34,999 nucleotides of DNA from Bacillota bacterium (GTDB lineage Bacteria > Bacillota > Limnochordia > Darwinibacteriales > DTU012). This document shows positions 15,901 through 24,687 of this stretch, piece by piece; the stretch's first letter is position 1; each line of letters starts with the position of its first letter. The stretch spans positions 1 to 34,999 of the forward strand of contig JAAYNP010000004.1 in assembly GCA_012520795.1 (NCBI GenBank), written 5' to 3'. Under the pieces are notes generated by a model, which was given only the letters and a program-made list of their open reading frames with translations, was not told the origin of the DNA and ran no database searches. The position numbers and the translations under genes were made by a program.

Positions 15901-18407
15901 AGCAGTGGCAGGAATTAACAGACAGTGAAACTTCGTTCGAAATCCGGGTGGAAAAGGATTTTGTCCCCAACGCCTATGTTTCAGTGGTGATTTACCAGCC
16001 CTACGGCCATCCCGACAATGATCTGCCCTTGAGGATGTACGGCGTGATCCCGCTTTATGTCATAAGTGAAGGCACCCAGATCGATCTGACGCTTTCGGTT
16101 CCAGAAACAGTAAGGCCAGAAGAGGAATTCACCCTGGCAGTCCAAACGGCGGATGGCCGGCCTTGCCTGTTTACAGTGGCTGTGGTGGATGAAGGCTTGT
16201 TGAACATTACCGGGCATGCCACACCGGATCCCTGGAAGTTCTTCTTTGCCAAACAAAGGCTGCTCACCAAAGCCTACGACAACTTTGGCGGCATCATCAA
16301 CCTGACCTACGGCTACATCCATAACCACCTGACTGTCGGGGGAGACGGAGCTGCTGATGATTACCGGCAGCTGCAGGTCCCTGAACAGGATCTGGATCTG
16401 TTTGAGACAGTCAGCCTGTTTTATGGGCCTTTTGCAACCGATGAAAACGGCTATGCGGAAGTACCAGTCAAACTGCCCAATTATATCGGCAGTGTCCGGG
16501 TCATGGTTGTTGCTTCGGACAAAGGCCGCTACGGCAGTGCTGAACAAGGGGTTCCTGTCAAAGCGCCGGTAATGGTGATGCCAACCTTGCCCCGGGTGCT
16601 GGGCCCGTCGGATCAGATTCGGGTCCCGGTGACCGTCTTTGCCCCTGAAGAGGGTTTGGGAGAAATTGAAGTCAGGCTTGAGGCCTCCGGCCCGGTGGAG
16701 ATTGTGGGGCCCCATGCCCTGGTGATCGATCCGGGGAGCCGGGACCGGTCTGAAGTCTTTTTTGAACTGATGGCAGCCGGTGAGGTTGGTACAGCGGATA
16801 TTACAGTTTCCGCAGCCTCCAGGCAGCTGGGCTACACAAATCAGTCGCAGGTGCAGATACCGGTCAGGCCTGATAATCCTTGCATTTACCTTACTGATGA
16901 ACGGATAGTTGATTCCGGCGCACAAGCTGCGTTTACTATTCCAAAACAAGGCGAGCCCGGGACTGATGCCGCCCGTCTTGTTGTTTCCAGCGTGCGGGGG
17001 CTGAACCTCAACCACCGTTTGCAGTGGTTGATCCGATACCCCTATGGGTGCATCGAACAGATCACATCGGGAGCCTTTCCTCAGCTCTACCTTCCGGATC
17101 TGTACCCTCTTGGCAAAGACGAGCTGGTGGAGATCGATGTGAACATTAATGACACCATTGCTTCATATCCCCGTTATCAGCTGAACAGCGGCGCCTTCGC
17201 CTACTGGCCTGATTCGACCTACGGTAATTATTGGGCGACCAATTATGCAGGGCATTTCCTGCTGGAAGCAAAGGCGAGAGGCTATCATGTGCCTGCGCAG
17301 ATGCTTGAGGGCTGGATTAAATATCAGACTGAGGCGGCCAAGGCTAACAGCGGGGATCGATTGACCAGGGCCTACCGGCTGTATCTTCTGGCATTGGCGG
17401 ATGCCCCGGTTTTAAGCTCCATGAATTACATGCGGGAAAGTGAATTGGCAAACCTGGACGATGTGGCCAAATCTTATCTGGCCGGCGCCTATTACTTGAT
17501 CGGGTATCAAGAAACAGGCAGGGCAATTTTGGCCGATGCAGAGCTGACCGCAGCCGATTATTGGGAATTTGGCGGCACTTACGGATCCACCCTCCGGGAT
17601 CAGGCAATCATGCTTGATATCTTGACGTTGGTTGGAGATTACGATCGAGGCATCGAATTGTACAACCAGATCGCCGAAAAGCTTTCATCTTCCCAATGGT
17701 ATTCAACTCAGGCCACAGGCTATGCACTGCTGGCGTTGGCCAAGTACCTTGCTGCGGTTAAAAGTACTGATGTGCGTATAACAGGAACTGCCGCCATGCC
17801 CGATGGGAGCCGGATCCGATTGGATACTGGTGATTTGGTAGGATTTGTGCCGCTGGATCCCAGTGACGGAGGCCGGCAAGTCAGCTTTACCAATACCTCA
17901 GCGATTCCACTGTTTGTAACTTTGGAATGGGAGGGGGTTCCCAAGCGGGGCGAATTGGAACCGGAGGCCAGAAATCTAATCCTGAAGGCCGCTTACTATG
18001 ATCAGTGGGGCAACCCCATTGATATTTCCAAACTCACGCAGGGTGACACTTTCTATGCAGTCTTCCATGTTGATCACGAAGCGGATCTGGATATTTACGA
18101 ACTGGCCTTGGTGCAGGTGCTGCCGGCAGGCTGGGAAATTGAAAACCTGCGTTTGACTCAAGGTACTTTGCCCCAGTGGACTGAACAGCTCAACCTTGGG
18201 CACGAGGAGTATGTTGATATCCGTGATGATCGGATCATGTGGTTCTTCGACCGTTATCAATATGATCCCGGTTATGATTTCATTGTCAAGCTGAATGCTG
18301 TTACCGTGGGCCAGTTTTACCTGCCGCCCACGCTTTTGGAGGCCATGTACAACAACGATTACAAAGTAACCACTTCTGGCCGGGCAGTCGAGGTTGTGCC
18401 CAGATGA
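12963..18407 (+). CDS. alpha-2-macroglobulin family protein with intact thioester motif
   Basis: The protein has 1814 residues from the second of two adjacent ATGs, which is better spaced from GGGGGA. An N-terminal hydrophobic segment at about residues 9-26 has no lipobox cysteine, so it is a signal anchor or ordinary signal peptide rather than the lipoprotein form seen in Escherichia coli. A series of macroglobulin (MG) beta-domains follows. Segments TERGVYRPGEEIHL near 580 and KTEYLPGDTARISL near 945 start such domains, and a bait-like region lies between MG domains. YGCIEQ, with C1363, is the thioester motif that covalently traps attacking proteases. A helical thioester domain and C-terminal MG domain complete it. 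It overlaps pbpC by four bases, the classic pair: a protease trap with a peptidoglycan-repair synthase. Confidence 0.95.
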   Translation: MAGKNVVQTGISLALLVILVIGFSVLSSSNRANQDIVPVAEAGVEITHVTSGIIAADSAIAVRFSDPLAGEGAVGKPLSRSPFTFTPHIDGNAFWKDPYTLVFEPSQPLYEKKYYHARLDLEGGPFEFHFATAGQKVLAVGGHFETADADPEEVYFSGTVKFAEKVSEELLKQALILELEGMFLTYELATEDNHSFTIKSQPITRYQEQERELTLVLAAAPLKADAETRERFQLTALKSPLQALRVEEEKTDQFSQLRVIFSDQLNPKLDYQGYVGITPAMAYEVSVEENSLVISGDFRPRETYQVRLFAGIEGIYGQKLAEDANFIWEVSISDRNPKVEFVDSGMILPSTNDKRLVFRTINVERLRLQVKKVKEDNLIAFFEENSYRPYLYSYDDYDLYAFQRHGEIIADQIVEIGAEANKWIRTELDLSRIIKDNEPALYVIQLGFDANQVLYLSKDYHGWYISSYLNQYGKAVKHLMVSDIGITAKQLLDELHVFLTDIVTTEPLANAIVMLKDARGKLIDTAYANELGWAVLAADSTARYLEVRAADSFSIMSLGESLINQSVFDTGGVQRQDGINAFIYTERGVYRPGEEIHLAAIVRNEQDTFPDHHPVALRVYNPLDRLVHETVNNSGVDGFYVFNFMTEPDAPTGIWTVVVDVGGRLFTYDIRVETIIPYRIEVAVDPWQDNLSADDWLLPFTISSRYLFGAPASNLESETTVTLEPYPVTFAGFGSFTFDNQALDFKPFVSNAHTVTLDEEGKAELVWQKPDLGPVPVPSALRLRIDTRVLETGGRAVPAAKIIPVDHYPSYVGIMELEDAEVAMGQKTKFVVTHVSKSGEPIPNSRLEYKVYNSRQYWWWEYGSFENFRRYYKSSEYTEILEQGTVTTNQEGFAELEIAVHDYGEVLLEVGDPDGGHCAGYFFRSYWWAGTDQSQTADIVQLKLDKTEYLPGDTARISLNTPAQGRMLVTVEKEGKILYQQWQELTDSETSFEIRVEKDFVPNAYVSVVIYQPYGHPDNDLPLRMYGVIPLYVISEGTQIDLTLSVPETVRPEEEFTLAVQTADGRPCLFTVAVVDEGLLNITGHATPDPWKFFFAKQRLLTKAYDNFGGIINLTYGYIHNHLTVGGDGAADDYRQLQVPEQDLDLFETVSLFYGPFATDENGYAEVPVKLPNYIGSVRVMVVASDKGRYGSAEQGVPVKAPVMVMPTLPRVLGPSDQIRVPVTVFAPEEGLGEIEVRLEASGPVEIVGPHALVIDPGSRDRSEVFFELMAAGEVGTADITVSAASRQLGYTNQSQVQIPVRPDNPCIYLTDERIVDSGAQAAFTIPKQGEPGTDAARLVVSSVRGLNLNHRLQWLIRYPYGCIEQITSGAFPQLYLPDLYPLGKDELVEIDVNINDTIASYPRYQLNSGAFAYWPDSTYGNYWATNYAGHFLLEAKARGYHVPAQMLEGWIKYQTEAAKANSGDRLTRAYRLYLLALADAPVLSSMNYMRESELANLDDVAKSYLAGAYYLIGYQETGRAILADAELTAADYWEFGGTYGSTLRDQAIMLDILTLVGDYDRGIELYNQIAEKLSSSQWYSTQATGYALLALAKYLAAVKSTDVRITGTAAMPDGSRIRLDTGDLVGFVPLDPSDGGRQVSFTNTSAIPLFVTLEWEGVPKRGELEPEARNLILKAAYYDQWGNPIDISKLTQGDTFYAVFHVDHEADLDIYELALVQVLPAGWEIENLRLTQGTLPQWTEQLNLGHEEYVDIRDDRIMWFFDRYQYDPGYDFIVKLNAVTVGQFYLPPTLLEAMYNNDYKVTTSGRAVEVVPR

Positions 18408-20728
18408 GGCGGAAACGGCTCTGGCTGGGATTAGGCTTATTGATAGTACTGGCTGGGCTGGCAGCGGCTTTTTGGGTGATAGGGCCGCTGCCCGAGCCTT
18501 TGTTTGCCCATGACTACAGCACAATAGTCCTGGATGAGGAAGGCCGGATCTTAAGAGTCTTTCTTAACCGGGACCAGCAGTGGATTATGCCCGATGATGG
18601 CAGAGAGATCCCCAGCAAACTGAAAACCGCTGTGATCCAGTATGAGGATAAGCGGTTTTATCAGCACTTTGGCATTGACCTTTTTGCCTTGGCCCGGGCT
18701 GTATACCAGAATGCCCGCAGTTGGCAGCGGATCAGCGGTGCCAGCACCATCACCATGCAGGTTGCCCGTTTGATGCAGCCAAAGCCCCGGACGATCAAAA
18801 ACAAGCTGATCGAGATGATTCAGGCTTTGAAAATCGAGTGGAGGTACAGTAAGGACGAGATTCTCAAGCTGTATTTGCTCCATGCCCCGTACGGCAGCAA
18901 CATCATCGGCTACCGGACAGCGTCGCTGCGCTATTTTGGCAAGGAGCCGGAGAATTTAAGCTGGGCGGAGGCAGCCACTTTGGCGGTTTTGCCGAACAAC
19001 CCGGCCAATGTCAACCCAGCCCAAAACGCTGAACAGCTGAAGCTCAAACGTGACCAACTGCTTTTAAAGCTTTATCAGGAAGAGATCATCGATCAGGCTA
19101 CCTATGAACTGGCTGCGGCTGAGCCTCTCCCTGAAGGCCAAAGGCCGTTCCCCTTATCGGCGCCGCACCTCGCTGAGCGTCTGCAAAAGGCATACGATCA
19201 GGACATAATCGTGACCACGATTAACAAAGAACTGCAGGACTGGGCAGCCAAGACGCTCCGCCGCTATATCGACGATTTGGGCAAGCAGGGGATCAAAAAT
19301 GGCGCCCTGCTGATTACCGATACCGCTGCCGGCGCTGTGAAGGCTTATGTGGCCAGCCACGATTATTTTGACGATGAGAATTCCGGCAAGATTGACGGTG
19401 TGCAGATGCGCCGTTCAGGTGGCTCAACCCTCAAACCTTTCTTGTACGCGTTGGCCATGGATGAGGGATTAATTGCACCGGAAAGCGTTCTGCCAGACAT
19501 ACCCATAAGCTACGGTGGTTACACCCCTTATAATGCGGACCGCACTTTCAACGGGGTTGTCCGGGCTGGTACAGCTTTGATGCGGTCGTTGAACGCCCCC
19601 ACTGTTTACCTTTTGAATCAATACAGTGTCAAAAACTTCTATGAATTCCTTAAAGCAGCAAGGCTGCAGGGCTTAAGCAAACCGCATCAAGAGTACGGCC
19701 TGTCGATCGTCCTGGGGGGCTGTGACGTAAGCCTGTGGGAATTGAGCGTGCTTTACAGGGGGTTGGGCAATTTTGGCCGCTTCAGCAACCTCCATGCAGC
19801 AGCAGGCGGGCAAGAGCATCAGCAGGTCCAGTTAATCACACCGGGAAGCGCGTACCTGGTACTGGAAATCCTGGCGGAGGTGGCCCGGCCCGGTCTGGAT
19901 TATTACTGGCAGCACTACGCATCCGGCACTCCGCTGGCTTGGAAGACAGGCACCAGTTACGGTAACCGTGATGCCTGGGCCGTAGGTGTTTCTCCCCAGT
20001 GGACTGTTGCCGTATGGGTGGGCAACTTTGACGGGAGTGAAGCCAAAGGCCTGACGGGGATTGATGCTGCAGCGCCCCTGTTGTTCCAAGTCTTTAACGG
20101 CTTAGGCAAAAACCCCTACCAACCATGGTTTGCCTGTCTGGAACAAGCTCTGGTTGAAATAGCTGTGTCGGCCGCCACGGGTTACCGTTTGCGGGATGAC
20201 GATGCCGGAAACGGCGCCAAGACAGAGCTGATCACAGTATCGCAGCAGGCCAAGCCTCTGCGGTATTCTCCCTATGAAAGGATCGTCCATATGAATATGA
20301 CTGAAACAATGCAGGTATGCTCCTTGTGCTGGGATCGGGACGATCTCAAGTCGGTGCTGCGGCTTGACTACCCTCCGGAGATCAGGGCTTTTTTGAGTGT
20401 TGCTGCCGGGGAGGCCCTGCTGCCGCCCCACAACCCTGACTGTCCGGCGCTGACGGAGCATAATCCTATCAGCATTGCCTATCCCCAGCCCAACAGCTAT
20501 ATTTTCATTCCCAGGGATGCTTCGGGGCAGTACCAGAAGATTAGTCTGCAGGTACTGCACGCTGATCCCAATTCGACTGTTTTCTGGTACCTCGACAGCC
20601 AATATCTCGGCGAAACGGCAGGTGAACACCGCTTCAGCCTGACGTTGGACACCGGCTGGCACCGCTTGTATGTGATTGATACTGCCGGCAACCGTCAGGG
20701 GGTTACTTTCTATGCTGAGCGCAGATGA
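18404..20728 (+). CDS. pbpC: penicillin-binding protein 1C (peptidoglycan glycosyltransferase/transpeptidase)
   Basis: The 774-residue protein starts in an ATGA overlap with the macroglobulin gene. A membrane anchor spans residues 7-27. The glycosyltransferase family 51 domain contains catalytic E81 in EDKRFYQHFG, the SGASTITMQVARL motif at 111-123, and E152. The transpeptidase domain has S341 and K344 (STLK), SLN at 395-397 and KTG at 514-516, so both activities look intact. A C-terminal beta domain of the PBP1C type follows, with a CSLC pair near 640. PBP1C extends and cross-links murein and is thought to repair damage as the macroglobulin traps invading proteases. Both genes are unusual in endospore formers. 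Confidence 0.95.
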   Translation: MRRKRLWLGLGLLIVLAGLAAAFWVIGPLPEPLFAHDYSTIVLDEEGRILRVFLNRDQQWIMPDDGREIPSKLKTAVIQYEDKRFYQHFGIDLFALARAVYQNARSWQRISGASTITMQVARLMQPKPRTIKNKLIEMIQALKIEWRYSKDEILKLYLLHAPYGSNIIGYRTASLRYFGKEPENLSWAEAATLAVLPNNPANVNPAQNAEQLKLKRDQLLLKLYQEEIIDQATYELAAAEPLPEGQRPFPLSAPHLAERLQKAYDQDIIVTTINKELQDWAAKTLRRYIDDLGKQGIKNGALLITDTAAGAVKAYVASHDYFDDENSGKIDGVQMRRSGGSTLKPFLYALAMDEGLIAPESVLPDIPISYGGYTPYNADRTFNGVVRAGTALMRSLNAPTVYLLNQYSVKNFYEFLKAARLQGLSKPHQEYGLSIVLGGCDVSLWELSVLYRGLGNFGRFSNLHAAAGGQEHQQVQLITPGSAYLVLEILAEVARPGLDYYWQHYASGTPLAWKTGTSYGNRDAWAVGVSPQWTVAVWVGNFDGSEAKGLTGIDAAAPLLFQVFNGLGKNPYQPWFACLEQALVEIAVSAATGYRLRDDDAGNGAKTELITVSQQAKPLRYSPYERIVHMNMTETMQVCSLCWDRDDLKSVLRLDYPPEIRAFLSVAAGEALLPPHNPDCPALTEHNPISIAYPQPNSYIFIPRDASGQYQKISLQVLHADPNSTVFWYLDSQYLGETAGEHRFSLTLDTGWHRLYVIDTAGNRQGVTFYAERR

Positions 20729-20751
20729 GGCCAAGAAAGGAGTGGTTGACT

Positions 20752-22299
20752 GTGGCGAAGCTTCTAATTGGCATTGATATCGGTACGTCCGCATGCAAAG
20801 CTGCAGCCTTTGACAGCGAGGGAACGGTTCTGGCCCAGGCCAGCCGCCCATATCAGGTGTATCACCTTGGGCAAGGCTGGGTGGAACAGGATCCCATGGA
20901 ATGGTGGCAGAAGGCTTGCGAAGCGGTCCGGGCTGTCGTAACTTCTTTAAGCGCCCGGGGGATACCTGCTGCGCACATTGGGGCGGTGGGCGTTGACGGC
21001 CAGAGCTGGTCTGCAATCCCCATCGACCGCCAGGGAAGGGTTTTGCACAACACTCCAAACTGGATGGACAACAGGGCACATGCCATTTGTGAGCGGATCA
21101 AGAGGGAGATCGGCAGCACCCGGTTTGTACAGTCAAGCGGCAACAGCTTTGAACCCACTTACTCCACACCGAAAATTATGTGGTTTAAGGAAAATAAGCC
21201 GGAGATTTTCAATCAAACTGCCAAGTTTTTGCAGAGCAACAGTTTTATTGTCTACAGGTTGACCGGTCAGATAACTCAAGATTTGTCGCAGGGTTATGGC
21301 CTGCATGTGTTTAATATACATAACGGCACCTATGATGATGAACTCTGCGATCGGTTGGGCATCCCCATTGAGATGCTGCCGCCGATCCATCCCTGCCACG
21401 AGGTAGTGGGTACTGTAACGCCCCAAGCCGCAGCAGAAACTGGGTTAAGCCCCGGGACACCGGTGGTGGCCGGTGGATTGGATGCTGCCTGCGGAACCTT
21501 GGGGGCCGGTGTCATTTTTGCCGGCAAAGCCCAAGAGCAAGGGGGGCAGGCAGGAGGAATGAGCATCTGCATTGACCGTGTTCACGCCCACCCCCGGTTG
21601 ATCCTCAGCTTCCATGTGGTGCCCGGCATGTATCTTCTGCAGGGCGGCACCGTCGGCGGCGGAGGTACCCTGAAATGGTTCAAAGAGCAGTTGGGTGCAT
21701 ATGAAGTGGAGCTGGAGAAGCAGACCGGCAGGGATGCATTCGAAGTGTTCAGCGAACTGGCGGCAGCGGTCAAACCCGGTTCAGACGGCTTGGTATTCCT
21801 GCCCTATATGGCCGGTGAACGCTCGCCGATTTGGGATGTCCACGCCAAGGGTGTCTTATACGGGTTAAGCTATGATAAAACAAAGGCCCACCTGGTAAGG
21901 GCAATCATGGAGGGCTGCGCCTATGCGCTGCTTCATAATTTGGAGACGGCTGAGGAGGCGGGTGTTGCTGCCAAAGTGCTGAATGCCGTGGGAGGAGCAG
22001 CCAACAGTGAAGTGTGGACCCAGATCAAATCAAATGTGACTGGGAAGGAAATTCAGGTGCCCGCTTCCGATACGGCAACAACTCTGGGGGCTGCGATTTT
22101 GGCCGGAGTCGGAGTCGGAGTATACCGTGATTTCAGGGAGGCTGTACAGAAGACAATCCGGATAAAGCGTGTCCATCACCCTGATGAGGTAAACCACAAG
22201 GTTTATCAGCGGTATTATCAGCTGTACCGTGAACTCTATCAGCAGCTGCGGGGGCTGATGCAGAAATATGGCTCAAGCTTGGAAGGAGAAGGTGTATGA
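20752..22299 (+). CDS. FGGY-family carbohydrate kinase (xylulokinase-like)
   Basis: The frame opens at 20725, overlapping pbpC, but the GTG at 20752 has AAAGGAG nine bases upstream and gives 515 residues. The N-terminal IGIDIGTSACKAAAFD is the ATP/phosphate-1 motif, with D9. VGVDGQSW near 83 is the sugar-contact loop, and GGLDAACGTLGAG and the AVGGAANSEVWTQI stretch near 410 complete the FGGY actin-like fold. The family phosphorylates ketoses or polyols such as xylulose, ribulose or glycerol. True xylulokinases usually have SGQMHG where this has DGQSW, so the substrate may differ. It sits in front of GatD- and GatZ-like genes, suggesting it supplies their phosphorylated substrate. It overlaps the next gene by four bases. 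Confidence 0.87.
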   Translation: MAKLLIGIDIGTSACKAAAFDSEGTVLAQASRPYQVYHLGQGWVEQDPMEWWQKACEAVRAVVTSLSARGIPAAHIGAVGVDGQSWSAIPIDRQGRVLHNTPNWMDNRAHAICERIKREIGSTRFVQSSGNSFEPTYSTPKIMWFKENKPEIFNQTAKFLQSNSFIVYRLTGQITQDLSQGYGLHVFNIHNGTYDDELCDRLGIPIEMLPPIHPCHEVVGTVTPQAAAETGLSPGTPVVAGGLDAACGTLGAGVIFAGKAQEQGGQAGGMSICIDRVHAHPRLILSFHVVPGMYLLQGGTVGGGGTLKWFKEQLGAYEVELEKQTGRDAFEVFSELAAAVKPGSDGLVFLPYMAGERSPIWDVHAKGVLYGLSYDKTKAHLVRAIMEGCAYALLHNLETAEEAGVAAKVLNAVGGAANSEVWTQIKSNVTGKEIQVPASDTATTLGAAILAGVGVGVYRDFREAVQKTIRIKRVHHPDEVNHKVYQRYYQLYRELYQQLRGLMQKYGSSLEGEGV

Positions 22300-23342
22300 A
22301 AGCAGCAGTACTGCATGGGAAAGAAGATCTGCGCTATGAAGATTGGCCGGTACCGGAGCCCAAGGATGACGAAGTCCTGGTGAAGGTAAGGGCGGCGGGC
22401 ATTTGCGGGTCCGACATCCCCCGGGTATTGGGTGATGGGGCCCACTATTACCCCATTATCCTGGGGCATGAGTTTTCTGGAGAGGTTGTGGCTGTTGGCC
22501 CGAACGCCCAAAGGATAGCAGTGGGAACCAGAGTGGCTGGGGTACCGCTGATTCCCTGCCACGAGTGCGTCGACTGTCTGTTGGGCCAGTATTCCCAGTG
22601 CAAGCATTATACTTTTATCGGCTCGCGCATTCAAGGAGCCTTTGCCGAATATGTCGCCCTTCCTGAACGGAACGTGGTGCCTTTTGACGATAATGTGTCA
22701 TTTGAGCAGGGGGCCTTGTTTGAGCCGGCGACAATTGGCCTGCACGGCTTGGAATGCGTTCGGTTCCGCGGTGCCGCCGACGTGGCTATCCTGGGCGGTG
22801 GGACCATCGGGCTGTTTACGGCCCAGTGGGCGAAGATTTATGGAGCAAGACGAGTTTTTGTTTTCGACATCGACGACGACCGGCTGGCTTTAGGCAGGAA
22901 GCTGGGGGTGGAGCATACCTTCAACACTATGTCCCCGGGTTTCAAAGAACAGGCTGTGGCCGCCACGGCTGGGCGCGGGTTTGGCTATGTTTTCGAGACA
23001 GCAGGTGTGGACATCACGATGAAGCTTGCCTTTGAACTGGCAGGGAACAAAGCCAAGATTTGTTTTATCGGTACTCCCACCAAAGAATTGGTCTTTGATC
23101 CCAAGCTGTTCGAACAGATGAACCGCAAGGAATTTACGCTTACAGGTTCCTGGATGTCATACAGCGCACCGTTCCCCGGCAAGGAATGGGAACTGACTGC
23201 CCACTTTTTCAATACCGGCCAGCTGAAGTACGATGAAGGAATGGTCTTCAGAAGATTCCCTTTGAGCAGGGCAGCGGAGGCGTTTGCCTTGTACAAGGTT
23301 CCAGGGGTTGTGAAGGGGAAAATTATCCTGGTTAACGAATAA
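22296..23342 (+). CDS. zinc-dependent polyol-phosphate dehydrogenase, galactitol-1-phosphate 5-dehydrogenase-like
   Basis: A 348-residue medium-chain dehydrogenase. C37, H58 and E59 (GICGSD, GHEF) form the catalytic zinc region, with E143; C88, C91, C94 and C102 bind structural zinc. GGGTIGL at 167-173 is the NAD-binding turn. From memory, segments such as GAHYYPI-LGHEFSG, YSQC-Y-FIGSR and GSWM-YS-P-PG-EWE match E. coli GatD closely, so the best call is a GatD-type enzyme converting galactitol 1-phosphate to tagatose 6-phosphate, or a close stereoisomer. The ATG overlaps the kinase stop and is preceded by GGAGAAGGTG. Substrate remains inferred because stereochemistry cannot be read from sequence. 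Confidence 0.9.
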   Translation: MKAAVLHGKEDLRYEDWPVPEPKDDEVLVKVRAAGICGSDIPRVLGDGAHYYPIILGHEFSGEVVAVGPNAQRIAVGTRVAGVPLIPCHECVDCLLGQYSQCKHYTFIGSRIQGAFAEYVALPERNVVPFDDNVSFEQGALFEPATIGLHGLECVRFRGAADVAILGGGTIGLFTAQWAKIYGARRVFVFDIDDDRLALGRKLGVEHTFNTMSPGFKEQAVAATAGRGFGYVFETAGVDITMKLAFELAGNKAKICFIGTPTKELVFDPKLFEQMNRKEFTLTGSWMSYSAPFPGKEWELTAHFFNTGQLKYDEGMVFRRFPLSRAAEAFALYKVPGVVKGKIILVNE

Positions 23343-23366
23343 GCGGTAAAGAATGGGGTGTTGTTT

Positions 23367-24686
23367 GTGAATCCTTTAAAGCGGCTGGTTGGCAACTATA
23401 AACAAGGCAGGAAAATTGGCATGTATTCGGCATGTACAGCAAATGAGCTGGTAATCGAGGCTTGTTTGGAACGGGCGAAGCAAGCCCAAAGCTATGTATT
23501 GATTGAAGCAACAGCGAACCAGGTGAACCAGTACGGCGGCTACAGTGGGATGACCCCCAGCGGTTTCCGGGATTATGTCCATACTATCGCTGCCAGGGTG
23601 GGTTTCCCGCAGAAGTATATTATTCTCGGCGGCGACCACTTGGGGCCCCTTACGTTCAGCCATCTGCCGGCAGCGGAAGCGATGGAGGAAGCCAAGGAAC
23701 TGATCCGGCAGTTTGCGGCTGCGGGATTTGCTAAAATCCATATTGACACCAGCATGCGCCTGGGTGATGACGATCCTAATCAGAAACTGGCTACGGAGCT
23801 GATCGCCCAGCGGGGTGCAGTCCTGGCTCAAACTGCGGAGGAAGCGTTTGCCAGGCTCAAGGCTGAGTATGATGCTGCCGTCGCCCCTGTGTATGTTATT
23901 GGAAGCGAAGTGCCCGTTCCCGGCGGAAGCCAGGAGCAGGAAGACACAGTACAGGTTACTACTGCCGCGGATTTCGCGGAAACGGTGGATGCGTATCACG
24001 ATGCCTTCGCAGAAGCAGGCTTGCATGATGCCTGGCAGCGGGTGATCGCTGTGGTGGTCCAGCCTGGTGTCGAATTTGCGGATGAGACAATCCATCCATA
24101 TAACAGGGAGGCTGCTGCAGAGCTCTGCCGGGCTTTGGACGCTTACCCGAACCTGGTGTTTGAAGGGCATTCAACTGATTATCAGACACCGCTGCACCTG
24201 CGGCAGATGGTGGAGGACGGTATTGTCTTTCTCAAAGTGGGGCCGGCACTCACCTTTGGGTTAAGGGAAGGGTTGTTTGCCTTAAGCATGATCGAATCGG
24301 AGCTGCTTGGGCCCACCAGCCGGCCTTTGGCGAATTTCCCGAGCGCCCTGGAAGCGGAGATGCTGGCAAGCCCCAAGGACTGGCAAAAGCATTATCACGG
24401 TGATGAACATCAGCTGCGGTTGGCCCGGAAATACAGCCTTTCGGACCGCAGCCGCTATTATCTGCCCCGGGAGCCGGTAAAAAAGGCCGTTGAGCTTTTG
24501 TTCGCCAACCTGGAAGCGGGGATTCCGTTGGGAATGTTAAGCCAGTTTATGCCCATGCAGTACCAAAAGGCACGCAGCGGCGAATTGGCAACCAGCCCAA
24601 GGGAATTGGTGAAGGATCGGGTTGTGAATTGCATTGATGAATATTTGTCAGCAACCGGAATACTATCATGGGCAAAGGAGGGCTAA
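23367..24686 (+). CDS. GatZ/KbaZ-like protein (tagatose-1,6-bisphosphate aldolase non-catalytic subunit family)
   Basis: The GTG at 23367 is chosen, eight bases after GGGG; GTG 23358 and TTG 23361 are alternatives. The 439-residue protein matches the GatZ/KbaZ family along its length: LIEATANQVNQYGGYSGMTP near 45-65, ILGGDHLGP near 85, IHIDTSM near 120, SEVPVPGG near 175, HSTDYQT near 270 and VGPALTF near 290. In enterobacteria this subunit stabilises the catalytic GatY/KbaY aldolase. No GatY-type gene is present in the window. The fold is itself a TIM-barrel with conserved D, H and E residues, so a catalytic role of its own is possible. It follows gatD by 24 bases. Confidence 0.9.
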   Translation: MNPLKRLVGNYKQGRKIGMYSACTANELVIEACLERAKQAQSYVLIEATANQVNQYGGYSGMTPSGFRDYVHTIAARVGFPQKYIILGGDHLGPLTFSHLPAAEAMEEAKELIRQFAAAGFAKIHIDTSMRLGDDDPNQKLATELIAQRGAVLAQTAEEAFARLKAEYDAAVAPVYVIGSEVPVPGGSQEQEDTVQVTTAADFAETVDAYHDAFAEAGLHDAWQRVIAVVVQPGVEFADETIHPYNREAAAELCRALDAYPNLVFEGHSTDYQTPLHLRQMVEDGIVFLKVGPALTFGLREGLFALSMIESELLGPTSRPLANFPSALEAEMLASPKDWQKHYHGDEHQLRLARKYSLSDRSRYYLPREPVKKAVELLFANLEAGIPLGMLSQFMPMQYQKARSGELATSPRELVKDRVVNCIDEYLSATGILSWAKEG

Positions 24687-24687
24687 A

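Noticed and set aside
15981..17015. 344-residue minus-strand frame inside the macroglobulin gene
   Set aside because: It lies wholly opposite a well-supported gene, has no recognisable domain, and its composition (C, H, R, Q rich) is that of an antisense shadow.
20102..21079. 325-residue minus-strand frame across the pbpC/kinase junction
   Set aside because: It spans two firmly identified genes on the other strand and shows no domain.
22108..22124. GGAGTC tandem triplet as a slippage or phase-variation tract
   Set aside because: Only about three 6-base units, which keep the frame; an ordinary Gly-Val stretch in the kinase.
20752..22299. Naming the FGGY kinase xylB
   Set aside because: The sugar-contact motif differs from typical xylulokinases and the operon context points to another polyol or ketose.
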